DNA of 64,000 nt from Aralia elata (GCA_034770075.1 CM068380.1:38954695-39018694), one strand, 5' to 3'; positions 1-12,375 are shown, counted from the stretch's first letter. Numbers and translations are program-made. The notes: a model not told the origin generated them from the sequence alone.

Positions 1-815
1 AAAGATAAAATTGTCTAAACATTCCTCCATGAATGCCTTGGGAGGAGCATCCTATAAATTGGGGATATAAATCTATGTAGATAGATTTAAAAAGGATGTT
101 CGGCTTGACCCAAGGAGCGGTATATTCATTTGATGCTAAAGGTGTTTAGCATAGCAAACTCCACGAGTAGTCTCATGATGATGAGTCATGGAGTGTATCT
201 CTCTAAAATTGTCTCCAATTAAAAGAGAGATCGCATGAGTTACTATCATGTATGCAGTGAATATACAAGGCCTGATGTTGATCAGTCATATTCTGGAGAT
301 GATCACTATAAGATAGTGATAAATATCTTTAGGTACTTAACCAGTACTGAAGATGTGATTATGATTCATGGTAGGTTTGAATTAAAACTAGAGGGCTAAA
401 CAGACTCAAGTTTTTCAGACTGACCAAGACGATAACAAATCCACTTTAAGGTAAATCGTTACTTTGAAAGGTGATGCAGTGAATTGGAAAGGTTCCAAAC
501 AGGAAAGAGTTACTAGTTTAGTGACAAAGACAAAGTATATAGTTATAAATGAAGCTGCAAGTTGATTGTTTGGATGAAAAGTTCATCACAGAACTAGGAA
601 TAGTTCCTAAGTCTCATCTTGGATTCAAACATGTGTTGCGGCACTTTCATTTGATTAGTGGAATCATTGAAAGAGGATAAGTCACTATAGAGATAGTAGA
701 CTCTCAATAACAACATTGCATATCCATCTACTGAAGCTTTATCCAAACAGCAGGATGATCGTCACTTAGAGAAGAAGGGTATTAGATTACCATGCCGATT
801 GGCTTTAGTGCAAGT
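1..815 (+). pseudogene. Ty1/copia pol remnant: end of reverse transcriptase plus RNase H
   Basis: Broken frames read as the C-terminal part of a copia polyprotein. Near 60-115 a stretch reads LGI*IYVDRFKKDVRLDP, resembling the end of the copia RT. Near 437-620 another reads DQDDNKSTSGYVFTLKGDA (with small frame breaks), then a segment like WKGSKQERVTSLVTKTKYI and KFITELGIVPKSHL. The KSTSGYVF block is a hallmark of copia RNase H. Many stops and frame changes make it non-functional. It runs into a polypurine tract and LTR at about 811-828, the expected order for the 3' end of a copia element. The family call rests on motif recognition only; the element's 5' part lies outside the window. Confidence 0.72.
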
Positions 816-823
816 GGGGAGAT
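811..823 (+). promoter_or_regulatory. polypurine tract of the copia element
   Basis: CAAGTGGGGAGAT sits just after the RNase H remnant and just before the LTR start, the normal place for the plus-strand primer of a copia element. Confidence 0.55.
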
Positions 824-2652
824 TGAATGTATTATGCACACTAGCCAATCATATTTCATATGTTGTAGAATATATTTTATTATCTTATTCGGTTGTTAAA
901 AGGCATTTTACTTTATCTACCTAGTGCTGTTATATTAAATGTGATAAACCCATAGTTTTGAGCAATGCTTTTAGAATCATGATGGTTGATCATGCTAATG
1001 AGATCTAAATTCTAGATAGCTCACAAACTTAAATTGTTCCTAATCGATGGATTTACTAAAAAGGGGATTAGTGAATCCGGATAGATTAGTACATGCGTTG
1101 CTTGTCTTATGAAGAGAATGATTGATCTCATAATCATTTGTGTGGAGACACTAAAGCAAGTATGTAGGTGCTTATTAGAGAATAAGTTCACTGAACGTGG
1201 CTCACTAAGGAATACCTAATGGAGTTTTACTCGCCTGTCAATAGGAATTCCTCTAATGATAGTAGTACAAGTGATCCTTGGACTTGAGATCATCATAGTA
1301 TCTTGTGTATGATGAGTTATACTTTGACATGTCCCTTAAGACCTTTAGGGTATATCAAAGGGTATGATTGGGTATAATAAGTTGTACATGAAAATAGGTG
1401 AATGATCAACAAAGAAATCTACCACTTCTAGTAAAAGGAGAGAATGTCCTATGTGATTCGATAAATGACGACTTAGAAGTCTTTGGCCAAAGCAGAATGA
1501 AATTAGAAAGGAGTTTCTAATTTGCATTAATCAGAGTTGTGCATTTCAGAATCGAAATACATATAATTAAATAAAATAAGACTTTGACAGTAATTTCCAT
1601 GTCTTATATTTTTGTTTTTTTTAATTGGGACATTGTATGGTAGAAGGATTGAATTGTACGGTAACTATACACTGAAAGGTTCTTTTATGATTAATGTTGA
1701 AATCTATATTATCTGGAAAGTCGTTGATCGCTAAGGGGGCTTACCCTTATTGTAGAATAAATATTATTTATTTAAATAAATTAAATAGTTTAATTTATTT
1801 ATTTAAATAAGATTAGAATTGTTCTAATTGATTTATTCACAACCGGTTTAATATGGAGAACCTAAAGGGTCACACCCGCAAAAGGAAAATATTTATTTAA
1901 GAAGTAAATGGCATAATTGTAATAATAAGTTTAAGTGTATTTAATTTAGTCTATGGAGATAGAATAAATTAAATAGCTTAATATTTATTATTTAATATTT
2001 TAGAAATATTAAATATAAATTAATAAGAGGAGTCTTATTATTATTATTACTATTACTATTATTTAATTCCTAATATGGATTGAGGAATTAATTAATAGAA
2101 GTACTCTCACATGAATTCCTAATTGGATTAGGAGTTTAATTTAATTAAAGGAGTTTAATTAGAATAGAAACCCCTAATCCTAAATAGTTTAGGGAATGGT
2201 TTTTCCTACATCTATAAATAAGAGAAGTCTTATCATAGATTAGGGTTACACACTCTTACATAAGAATTGTAGAGAGTACTTACAATTTCTATAGAGATAG
2301 GAAACTAGGGTTTTGCCAACACCCATCTTCTTGAACAAGTATTATTCCTTGGTGGATTCACCTCTAGAGGCCAAACACTTGGGTGGTTAACGTTGATCAA
2401 AGGAGGAAGGAATTTAGTCGGTGGAATTCAAGGAGAACGCGAAGGAATTGGAGGTGAACTTGTACCTGAGGATGCTAGAATTCTACAAGGGTATAATTCC
2501 TTATTTCTCCATCTCTTTCGTTTAATTAATAATTGTGCATAAAGAAAGATCATGGTGATGGTTTGTATAAAATTTTAAAATATGATTTTATCCCGCTTCC
2601 GCTTTATTAATGTAATTTGATTGCATTGTTCCGCGTTCATACAAACCTAACA
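824..2652 (+). mobile_element. Ty1/copia LTR, about 1.8 kb
   Basis: The left edge is TGAATGT at 824 or TGTATT at 828, directly after the polypurine tract. The right edge is ...CCTAACA at 2652, directly before a primer-binding site. A TATA box lies at 2213-2220. The rest is AT-rich and non-coding. Because the LTR is preceded by pol/PPT (making it a 3' LTR) and followed by a primer site (making it a 5' LTR), it appears to be shared by two tandem copies. No second LTR copy is in the window, so the edges are inferred from the flanking signals. Confidence 0.62.
2213..2220 (+). promoter_or_regulatory. TATA box in copia LTR
   Basis: TATAAATA follows CTACATC and precedes AGAGAAG, about 440 bp before the LTR end, a usual place for a plant LTR promoter. 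Confidence 0.45.
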
Positions 2653-2653
2653 T

Positions 2654-2667
2654 TGGTATCAAGAGCC
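2654..2667 (+). promoter_or_regulatory. primer-binding site, initiator-Met tRNA type
   Basis: TGGTATCAAGAGCC lies one base after the LTR end. It matches the usual plant copia primer site (TGGTATCAGAGCC) with one extra A. Confidence 0.7.
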
Positions 2668-4085
2668 AAACTTTTTATTGGCAAAATTATTAATTGTTTG
2701 ATTCTGATATATACAGTGATATGTGTTTAGAACAATTTAAATTGGGCATAATTGTTTGTGTAAAAATTATTTTATTTTTTTAATTTTGATTTTATTTATT
2801 TTCAAATTAAGATACAAGGTTTTTATTTTAATTGGGAATTTGAATTTTTTATTTAAAATTAAAAAGTTTTATTTTAACTTGGAATTGAGATTCTACGTTA
2901 ACTTAGAAATAAAGGAGTTTTATTCATGATATGGAATAGGATTCCATGTTTCCGTTGAATAAAGAGTTTATTTACATATGGAATCGGATTCCATTGTTTC
3001 CTAGAATAATGGAGTCTGTTTAGTTTATTCACATAAGGTAATATGATTCCATGTTTTCCTTAAAAAAATAAAGATGTTTTATTTTGATAAGGAATAGGAT
3101 TCAATATATATTTTATTTTCCAACAATTGAAAAGTTAAAAAATTAAAGGTGTTTTATTTTCAAACTTGTAAATTGGTGTTTCCCTAATTAATTAAAACAT
3201 AAAGAGTTTATTTTGATTTGGAATTTTGATTTTTAAATAAAGGAGGTTTTATTTTTAATTTTCAAAAAAAAAAAAATTTTAAATTTTAAAATAAAAAGAG
3301 TTTATTTTGAATTTGGAATATGATTAAAATAAAGAAGTTTATTTTAATTGAAATTGGATTTCATGATAACTAATTTAGAGTTGGAATTGGATTGCCATGA
3401 TAAACTAATTGGAGTTGAAATTTGAAAATTGGATAACTAACTAATATTCGCCATTTAAATGATAACAATGCATATATGGGAATGGTGGTTTTATTATTCA
3501 TGGGATGAAATGTTATTTATTGATACATATAGAGATATGTGTATGATTAATAAATAGGGATTGAATATGGGACTATTGACAACTGTGTGATTGGATTTAT
3601 TTTTAGTGGATGCTTTGAATGTATGGGTTTTATAAAATTGGGTGTCTGCGTATCTCGTCTTATCTAATTTTTCTTAATGTAAATTCTTATCCTCCATCCT
3701 ATGTATCTCCCCTTGACTGCTGGATCAAGGTTGTCTATTTATTGTAAAGTAGTTTTTGTAATAGGATTAGTTAGAATTTATTTTGAAGAATTGAAGGCAA
3801 AGAATCAAGGAGTGTTGGAAGGACCAGTTTGTAATGGAGCCCAGGGTTTGAATGTAATTAGTTATATTTTAAATTATTTAATTCGTACTACACCCTTGTA
3901 GGTTTGACCCTTTTTGGTTCACTTGGTGGCTTCTAGTGATACCAAACTAGAATAAAAGTCCCCATAATCAATCCGGGTAGTTAGAATATATATAGTATTC
4001 GATATGTGCCATGCTTACTATAATATATATTATATATAGTATCCAACATGCCTTCGCATGTAAAATAATATTGACGGCGTATTAT

Positions 4086-4093
4086 TATATATA

Positions 4094-4146
<53 letters not shown>
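4086..4146. repeat. (TA)n microsatellite
   Basis: About 60 bp of nearly pure TA dinucleotide, with one C interruption near 4095. Confidence 0.95.
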
Positions 4147-4149
<3 letters not shown>

Positions 4150-4304
4150 CATGCGCGCTAAACAAGATGAGATAAATTATAACAAACCCCCTCAAAGGAA
4201 ATGTTTTATTAAGTCCTACGCGTTCAAAAATATTTGGAATTATCGATCGATCGCCTTCTAGCATGGTAAAGCGTATAGAGTATTAAATATTTAATATGCG
4301 TTTG

Positions 4305-4607
4305 TTGTGTCACACAAGGCAAGTATTAAATATTTAAGATGTTGTTTTATCACGAATTGATGCTTATACATAGACTGAACGATGCTGTTTTGTAGTGTCA
4401 CACAAGGACAGTGTTTTTCCATTTCGAATATCTGGAAGAGCTTAGGGTTGGACTTAACTTGGTGATAATTTTGATTCGGATGTGTCACACTTGATCAAAA
4501 TAAGCTAAGAGGCAAATTGAAAGGGAGTTACATAGTTGATGTAATTGAACAATTAAAAAAACTTGTTCTACCTATTTTATTTATATATCGTTTGTTGTGT
4601 CACACAA
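4305..4607. repeat. four dispersed copies of a TTGTGTCACACAA palindrome
   Basis: The 13-mer TTGTGTCACACAA (palindromic around its central base) occurs at 4305-4317 and 4595-4607, both inside TTTGTTGTGTCACACAAGGC. A variant, TAGTGTCACACAAGG, occurs near 4393-4407, and TGTGTCACAC at 4481-4490. They lie in the non-coding leader, roughly 90-115 bp apart. Confidence 0.75.
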
Positions 4608-4857
4608 GGCTATATAACATTTGAAATGGGATCCTTATTCTCACTAGCAAATCTTTAATTAGATTTGCCGAACTGTATATTGAGGGTAATATAGTTTGAT
4701 GAAAAAATAGTGGGAGATACTCATTTAAAATCATGGCCTAATGTTCTTTTTGGTCATTAATTAAAATGAATGTATGCTGTAATGTTGTTAAATTACAAAT
4801 TCATTTATAGAATTTTACGTTGTCTATTTCACTATCACTGCATAGCATATTAGATGC

Positions 4858-4957
4858 NNNNNNNNNNNNNNNNNNNNNNNNNNNNNNNNNNNNNNNNNNN
4901 NNNNNNNNNNNNNNNNNNNNNNNNNNNNNNNNNNNNNNNNNNNNNNNNNNNNNNNNN
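4858..4957. other. assembly gap, exactly 100 N
   Basis: A run of exactly 100 N, the convention for a scaffold gap of unknown length. It separates the copia leader from the truncated Athila-like LTR, so adjacency across it is not proven. Confidence 0.98.
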
Positions 4958-5451
4958 ATCTAATTATAGTCCTAAGGATAATATCCTAAGTCTCTAAGAA
5001 TTAAGAATTCCAAACTGAAATAGAAATCCTCAAAAATTACAAAAAGTCAAAGCTTGTCAAACTTGGTCAACGCCGCCTTTCTCGCCGGGGAGTGAGGATT
5101 TTACACTGGGTTTCTCGGCCGGGGCGAGATGAGAGAGAACTCCAGAGAGGTTTCTGGGCCGGGGCAAACTACTGGATCGGCTGGGGCGGGCAAAAGCGGC
5201 AGAAGACTTCTAGTCGGGGCGAGAAATCCTTAGTACAAGTTTCTCGACGGGGCTGGAGAACCTCATATTTTCTAACTTTTCAACTTTTTCTGGTTTTAGC
5301 TCCGATTTTCCATCTTTCTCCACTTTTGACTCTGAATTCTGCCTGTAAATCAATTAAACAATTTAATAAGGGCATATACACAATAAAACATGCCAATAAA
5401 CTTAAATATAAAAGGAATGAAAAATAAGATGAATAGTATGCCACCTTATCA
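4958..5451 (-). mobile_element. 3' LTR of Athila-like element, truncated by gap
   Basis: It aligns end to end with 13262-13724 of the right LTR but is 494 bp against 463 bp, mostly through one-base and few-base insertions. Its right edge, CTTATCA, is the reverse complement of an LTR start TGATAAG. Confidence 0.85.
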
Positions 5452-5467
5452 AATTCTCCCACACTTA
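5452..5467 (-). promoter_or_regulatory. polypurine tract of Athila-like element
   Basis: The minus strand reads TAAGTGTGGGAGAATT directly before the LTR start TGATAAGG, the expected plus-strand primer position. Confidence 0.65.
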
Positions 5468-6570
5468 GTCTGTACACGTCCTCGAGTAAACTAAAACAAA
5501 AGTTATATTGAAATCATTTGAATTCCATTCAACCATAACTCGCAAAGGATTTCAAATTCAATTAGCATCCATGGAATTAATAACACCTATCAACAGAAAT
5601 TTGTTCAATACTTCATCAATCAACTCATAACAATAACCTCATCATTTTCCCCACTGAACATCTCTAAATCAAATTGAAACGGACATAAGCATCTCCTATG
5701 ATTAACACAGATACTCAACTCTAGTTTGTATGGGAACAACAAACCGTGCACATTGACTCAAAAACCAGAAACATGTTTCTTTTTTCTCGACATTCATTTT
5801 TTCATTCAGGTGAATGCATTTTTATGCTCCATTTCACCTTTCTCATTCTTTTCTTAAGCGGAGTGCATATTATGATCCATCTCACTTTTTCTTCTCACCA
5901 ACGAGTGCGTTTTACGCTATCATCTCGCTGCACGTGTTTCTGGCGTGAAGTGCGTTTTAACGCTGCATCGCAACCCACCACATGTCTTCCTTGTGAGGAC
6001 AAAATATTTTTTTTCAGTTTTTTTTCCTCTCAATTTTTTCAAATGTCTTAATTTTGGTCTTCACATGGTCCTGGAAACATAGATAAGCAGTTAAACAGTT
6101 CTTAACATCATTGACATCAGTGCACAAAGTCAACTCCACAAATAACTCAGTTCAATGTAAAACATGTATCTCATACTCAAGTACTCATGCAATACCAACT
6201 CAATCTAAATCAGTGAAACTATGGGGTCCTAACTTTATTATCATCATTTATTAATTAATTCAGACATCAACAAAATTCAATCAATGGCATCAATTTCTTC
6301 ATTCTAAAACCAAAAACCTTTGAAAACTTGACCAAACACAAAATAATTCAGATTTTTATAACTGTAGAGCAAAAACCTAAATTCTAACCAATACCTTAAA
6401 CGCTAAACCCCTCCCCCACACTCAAACCTTACATTGTCCCCAATGTAAGATAATCATGCAATAAGACTAACCAAAGCCAATAGATACGTAAAAAGGGACA
6501 GGAAAGCAAATTTGCATGTCTTGGGTTGCCTCCCAAGCAACGCATTTGGATAACGTCGTTAGCCCGGCAT
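5468..6570 (-). other. 3' non-coding region of Athila-like element
   Basis: About 1.1 kb between the end of pol and the polypurine tract. It holds short stem-like repeats around GTGAATGCATTTTTATGC and AGTGCGTTTTACGC (about 5800-5960), and near 6516-6545 the block TTGGGTTGCCTCCCAAGCAA, itself a near-palindrome. No convincing frame is present on either strand. Confidence 0.45.
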
Positions 6571-7660
6571 CGATTCTCCTCAATTCCATTCATAGCTTGG
6601 ATCCACTAGGTCTATCATCTCCACACTCTCCATCGGAAATCCTTCACGGAAAGGTTTCAGCCTATGTCCATGGCAACTTGAATACTTTCCCGTTCTTTGG
6701 ATCTTGTATATCTATAGCACCATGAGCGAGAACATATTAGTAATAACAAATGGACGGCCTTCCCAACGACGAGTCGCAATTTACCTGGAAATAACTTCAG
6801 CCTCGTATTGAATAGGAGAACTTGTTGTCCCACAGTGAAATCTTTCCTCAAAATCCGATTGTCATGGAAGGCCTTAGTCTTATTGCTTATATAGTCTAAG
6901 AACTCTCATATGCTTTATTCCTCATCTCTTTTAATTCTTGTAACTGGAACTTACTATGCATCCCCGCTTCATCCAAACTCATATTAACATTGCTTGATAG
7001 CCCAAAAAGCTCTATGTTCTAACTGCTACGGGTAGATTGACATGGCTGCCAAAAAACCAATCTATACGGAGACCTACCAATTGGGGGTTTTGTATGCAGT
7101 TCTATACACCCACAATGGCATCTTCTAACTGCTAGGTACTCCAATCTTTTCTACTTGGCTTAACGACCTTCTCCAAAACGGATTTCACTTCACGGTTGGA
7201 TACTTCAGACCTCGACCATTGCTTAGCGGTTGATAAGATTGTAGAAATCTTATGCAAAATACATTGTACTTTCCTAAAAAGTGCTACTAGCATCCTGTTG
7301 CAAAAGTGAGTTCCTCTATCGCTGATGATAGGCTCGTTGGAGTTCCAAATCTGTCAAATATGTTAGTTTTGACAAAATCTTACAATCACTTTAGAATCAT
7401 CAGGTCCTGGTGGCTTTATCTTCCACCCACTTAGAAACATAGTCAACAGCCAAGAGAATGTAAATGATTACCATGAGAAAACAGGAAAAGGTCCCATAAA
7501 ATCAATACCCCAAACATCAAAAATCTCAACAATTAAAATAGGAGTTTGTGGCATTTGATTTCTATGTGATATGTTACCTGTTCGTTGACAATTCTCGCAT
7601 GATTTCCCAAATAGATATGAGTCTTTAAATATTGGTGGGCCAACAACAACCACTTTCTAA
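6570..7660 (-). pseudogene. integrase of Athila-like element, broken
   Basis: On the minus strand, 7653-7480 reads as the zinc-binding and early catalytic part of integrase: YLFGKSCENCQRTGNISHRN gives the CxxC of the HHCC finger, then VEIFDVWGIDFMGPFP carries the first catalytic Asp of the DDE triad. 6851-6740 reads RKDFTVGQQVLLFNTRLKLF then PGKLR, the C-terminal part of Athila/Tat integrases. The sequence between is in several frames with stops. Either an old copy or, given its closeness to the gap, partly a sequencing artefact. Confidence 0.75.
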
Positions 7661-7949
7661 CACCTTATGAGGCAGTCCGTATGGGTCCAAAATGACCTCC
7701 ACAAGCATAGGAATGGCAAAAAGTTAGAGAAAGACCATTGTTTCGGTATTAGGCACCACATCTACGATTTATCAGTATCAAGCAAACAAATTTTCCACAG
7801 ATATGGATCATCTCCAACATAATGTCTAGTATCACTCTCTAAGCTTATCCTTCTAGTTTTTAGTAATTTCAATTGGGACTAAATGCACTTGCCAAATAAT
7901 TAAAACAATGTTAGCATACCAAGGCAATTCCTCCTAAATAGAAAAGAGA

Positions 7950-9260
7950 CGCTCATCTCGAAAGGAATCTTACAATGGTAGTGCCTCTTCATCTCTCACC
8001 AGTCGACTCAAGTGATCTGCTACCAATGTTATTTGCTCCCTTCTTATCCTTGATTTCCAAGTTCAAATTTCTGCAACAGTAGAAATCCCATCTTGTAATC
8101 CTGGTTTAGAGTCCTTCTTGGTTCACAAATACCTGAAAGCTGCATGGTCAGTATAAACTACAACTTTAGTGCGCAAGTAAATAAGATCGAAATTTATCTA
8201 AAGCTAAACACAACAGATAAAAGTTCTTTTTCTGTTGTCGAGTAGTTTAATCTGAGCTGCATTCAAAATGTTCTAGAGGCATAATAGATGGCCCGCGGAT
8301 GGAACCAGCTTTGTCAAGCTCTTTGGCCCAAAACACGCTCCGACTGCATAATTGCTTGCAGTCACACATTATTTCGAAGGGAAGATTTCCATTTGGCTGT
8401 TGAATCACAGAGTGCGGAAGTCAAATAGGCTCTTCAAACATGTCAAATGCCTCCTTGCACGCTTCATCGAACTGGAATTCCACATCTTTTTGCAGCAACT
8501 TACATCAATGGCAGAGCTATTTTGGGAGAAGTCTGTGATAAATCTCAATAATAGAAACCTGTATGTCCAAGAAAAGAGCGAATCTCCCGCTCACTTGCGA
8601 TCGGTAAGGCAAAGAAGACACAATATCTATCTTAGCTTTATTAACCTCTAAACCTTTAGTGGACACTAACATGACCAAGCACTATACCCGGTTCTACCAT
8701 AAAGTGGAACACTTTTTCCCAATTGAAGAACAAGGTTAGTTTCTAAGCATCTATCTAGCACACACGTTAGATTTATTCCAAGCACAAATCCAAAGAGTAT
8801 CACCATGTACTGTGAAATCATCCATAAAGACCTCCGATGCAATTTCTAAAAGATCAGAAAAAATGCCTTAACATGCATGCGCCTGAAACGGACCTGGTTG
8901 CATTGTTAAGTCCAAAATGGACATATTCCGGTATGCAAAATTGAGAGTACCAAATGGACACCGTGGAATGTAGTCTTTTCCTTGGTCTTTCGGGTGCAAA
9001 TCACGGTCTGATTATATCCTGAAGAAATGATAAAACACATTCCTCGAAAGCAATATTAAGTATTTGCCCCGCTAATCGTTCTAGCAGTTGATCAATAAAA
9101 AGGAAGCAGGGAAGTGGTCTTTTCGAGTGACAACATTTAAATTTTCTGTTGTCAATACACACTCCTCCATCCTGTTTGTATCTGGTGTGGGTTACTAGTT
9201 CATTATTGTCATTCGTGTGAGTGATGACAGTTATTCCAGGACTTTTTCGGAACCTCACCC
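7950..9260 (-). pseudogene. reverse transcriptase and RNase H of Athila-like element, broken
   Basis: On the minus strand, 9258-9080 gives the RT N-terminal block with altered frames: SPGITVIT, then GGVCIDNRKFKCCHSKRP and FLFIDQLLERLAG, matching the VCIDYRKLN...FIDQMLERLAG region of Athila/Tat RTs. Around 8165-8000 a broken frame reads VVYTDHAAFRYL, then EIKDKKG and the ADHLSR region, the end of gypsy RNase H. Frameshifts are dense and no frame exceeds about 100 codons. Confidence 0.7.
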
Positions 9261-11039
9261 TATACAGGAATCACCCACTTGAATGTCGGACGAGATGGGG
9301 TAGATTATGCCTGCATCAAGCAATTTAATCAACCTCTTTCTTGTCTACCTCTATCATGGGTGCGGATTTAATCTTTCGCTGTGTTTCTCTCGGTGGGCCG
9401 TTTGTTCCTTCATCTAAAAGAATCCTATGCATGCACATTCGCGGGGGGCTAATACCTTTGATTATCTGCCATCGTCCAATCCAAACAAACTCGTGATTAT
9501 GGTCCCACTTAGGGACTACTCAAACAATTTTTCTTTCCTGCACTTGTGGTTAGATTACTAGTGAATAATCACCGGTAAAAGTTGTCATCTAGTACCTAAA
9601 TACTGTCATATTTTGAAGTGAGCAGGGTAATGGTTTTTCAATTCTAAGATATTAGAGCTTTTGCTCCAAACGATGGTAAACCAGGTTTTGAAATTGTTTT
9701 ATGAGAAATAGGCAATTGAATTTGATTTGAAACTGCATACTTATCTTGTGGAATTTTGGTTTAAAGAGTGGCAATGCAGCCACAAACCTTCCTTCAATTC
9801 CTGTATTCTGGTTCAAATTCTTCCTCTTTATCCATGTCCAAGTTGCTTAGGTAATGGCCGATACGTCCAAAGCTATCTTGGTGTACTTGTTCAAAAAGAT
9901 TCCGGTGTACTATAGAATCAAATGATGATCAATGCGCAAAAAAACATGATTAACCAATTTTTTTCACTAGGGTACCTCATGTGCATACCATATATTATTG
10001 AACTGAATTTTTCTCGTCCATCAAATTCCATGGGTCAAGGTCCCTATTGTGCATATCAATCAGTATCCTTGCTGTTTTCAAGAATGGCCTCCTGCCCTAA
10101 CAAGATATGCGAAAGGATTTGGAGATTCTGTTCATCTTCCATAATCCACAATGATAAAAATCTTGCAAGGAAATATTAACTGATTCCACCTGCACTAAGA
10201 CATCTTCAATTACCACTTGTGAGTAAGTGGTTAGTACGATCAGCAAGGTTGAAATGATAACACCAGTTTGTTTCAAAGGTCCCTAGATTTAAAGGAAGCA
10301 AATACAGAGTAATGACATGACATTTATTGAAGCTCCTAGAATCTAGTATGGCTTTCTCAAATCTGGTATTAACCTATTTTCTGTATGGGATTGTAAAACC
10401 ATTCCTGGATCTTTACATTTAGGGGGCATTTTTCTTTGAAGCACTTGCTGACAAGGATACATTCTCTCCTACAGTGACTTTTTTCATCATCTTTTAATTT
10501 TTTCTTTTGTTAGTGCACAAATTTCTTTCAAAAACTTTGCGATACCTAGGCACTTGTTTGATTGGCATCCAATACAAGGAATATTTACCTCTATCTTCCT
10601 GAAGGTTTCCCAAAATTTCCCTTTTCTGTTTTCATCCTTCTTTTGAAATCTTATGTGTTTTTAGGTTCGGGAACCGGCAACGGTGTGGAGTCTTTAACTG
10701 GGAGTAGATGGCGGTGCTGGTAAACAATTTTCCTCGGTGTCTTCAGTCTCCTCTTTAAGCTATTGTCCTCTATCAATTTTCGTAGCTTTGCTTTGGGTAC
10801 TTTCTCCAAACTCTTTTCCATTCCTTAGTGTAATCGCACTAGCATTCTCCCCTTAGATTGACAACTGTTTGGGGAGGGCAACTTTCCTGAACCTTGAGAA
10901 TCCAACCTCCCCACTGTGGTGGCAAGTTGACCTAATCTGATTTCTTAAGTCTTTGAACCGAATTTTTCGTTTCCTGCTGGAACTGTTGTGTCTGACTTAT
11001 GAATGGCCTTGAACATGTCTTCCAAAGATGTTCTAGGAT
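9261..11039 (-). other. poorly readable gag-pol junction and protease region of Athila-like element
   Basis: By position between the gag C-terminus and RT this should hold protease. I could not read a clear DSGA-type motif. The segment is in many short frames. Confidence 0.35.
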
Positions 11040-12278
11040 TTACAAGAGCTGCCTCTGTCTAGGTTGATATTGGGGTTGAGTTGGTTGAGAGCCTTGTGGG
11101 AACCTTTGTTGTCTAACCGGATACACGCTTTGCGCTGGTGGCCTATTTCCTCCATAACTAAGGTTAGGATGATCCCTCCATCCTGGATTGTAAGTATTTG
11201 GAGTACGGGTCATACTTCCCGCTGTGGTTGTGCGTTGATAGTTTCCCCATCGCATTAGCTTGTTGTGCGGTCTCATCCTCTTGCAATGTTGGACAAGAAT
11301 TAGTACTGTGACCACCCATTAAACAAATTTCACACACTTTTGCTGCTGGTGTATTTCCTGTAGCCATTTTGTCTCAACCATCGTAGTTAGATCAAAAATT
11401 TGATTGTTCAAGGTTGCTCCGTGGTCATCTCATTCACTCTTGCAGATGCATGGTTGTTTCCTTGTTCCCATACTGCTGAGAATTAGCAGCATATTTGCGA
11501 TTTAAAGTCCTCGCAGCCTCCGGTGTCTTATCTACTAGTGCTCATCCACTTGCAGCATCGATCATACTCCGATCCATTGGTGATAATCCCTCATACAAGT
11601 ACTGAATCAGGTGTTGATCGTCTATTTGATGGGGAGGACAACTAGAACACAGTTTTTTAAATCTTTCTCAATACTCCATACAGTGTCTCTCCACTGAACT
11701 GTCGAATGCTGCATATCTCCTTTCTGATGTTGGCAACTCTTGAAGCAGGAAAAGTACTTCTCCAAGAACAACAGCCTTTTCATGTCATTCCATGACTGTA
11801 TTGACCTTGAAGGAAGATAGTACATCTAGTCTTTCGCTAGATCTCCCAATGAGAATGGAAATGCCCTTAGCTTGATTTGATGCTCGGTTACTCCATGTGG
11901 TTTCATGGTGGAACACACCACATGAAATTTCTTCAAGTGCTTATACGGATCTTCACCTATAAGACCGCGAAAAGTAGGCAGAAGATGAATTAGTCCCAAT
12001 TTAAGTTCAAAAACAGCAGTTAAAGTAGGATATTCAATGCACAAGGGTTGTTGATTAAGATTAGGAGTGGCTAATTCTTTGAGTGTTCTATTGTTATTTG
12101 GCACCGCCATTTCTTCTTCTTCCTCTGAATCGGTGGATGATGTATTTGACAGTAATTCAAGTGTTATGTTGAGTCCCGGTGATGGAATTTCGTCTGACTC
12201 TGCAATGATTCCTCGAGCTCGACGGGCATCTTTCCTTAGCCTGCGTGCAGTTTTCTCAATTTCTGGATCAAAATTCAA
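11040..12278 (-). pseudogene. gag of Athila-like element, partly intact
   Basis: Minus strand. 12278-11826 is open for 150 codons from MNFDPEIEK and contains ELATPNLNQQPLCIEYP and LIHLLPTFRGLIGEDPYKHL with HVVCSTMKPHGVTEHQIKLR, the conserved gag core of Athila-like elements. It stops at GDLAKD; the next frame continues YYLPSRSIQSWNDMKR. Near 11330-11290 a zinc knuckle C-x2-C-x4-H-x4-C (CEICLMGGHSTNSC) is seen, followed in another frame by YNPGWRDHPNLSYGGN, typical of the gag C-terminus. At least three frame breaks occur after the first 150 codons. Confidence 0.8.
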
Positions 12279-12375
12279 ATCACCGGATTAAGAGGATCGT
12301 GTCATAAACTACAATAATGAACAAAAATAAAATAAAATAAAATAAAATGAAGAATAAATAAAGATAAATAACACT
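12279..12375 (-). other. leader between primer site and gag of Athila-like element
   Basis: About 100 bp, with a short AAAAT-type tandem run near 12323-12350. No coding signal. Confidence 0.5.

Larger units (their letters stand above)
2668..4857 (+). other. non-coding leader downstream of copia primer site
   Basis: About 2.2 kb of AT-rich sequence without a convincing reading frame. It contains repeated short runs of the type TAAAGGAGTTTTATT and GGAATTGGATTCCAT (2860-3400), a (TA)n tract at 4086-4146, and four copies of a TGTGTCACAC palindrome at 4305-4607. It could be the 5' leader of a second copia copy whose gag lies in or beyond the assembly gap. I see no gag motif. Confidence 0.4.

Noticed and set aside
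5092..5427. 111-codon plus-strand frame in the Athila 3' LTR
   Set aside because: Low-complexity product of the GC-rich palindromes; not open in the better-quality right LTR.
6516..6725. Plus-strand frame opposite the Athila-like pol end (possible antisense gene)
   Set aside because: It overlaps readable integrase C-terminal code on the minus strand and has no support beyond being open for 69 codons.
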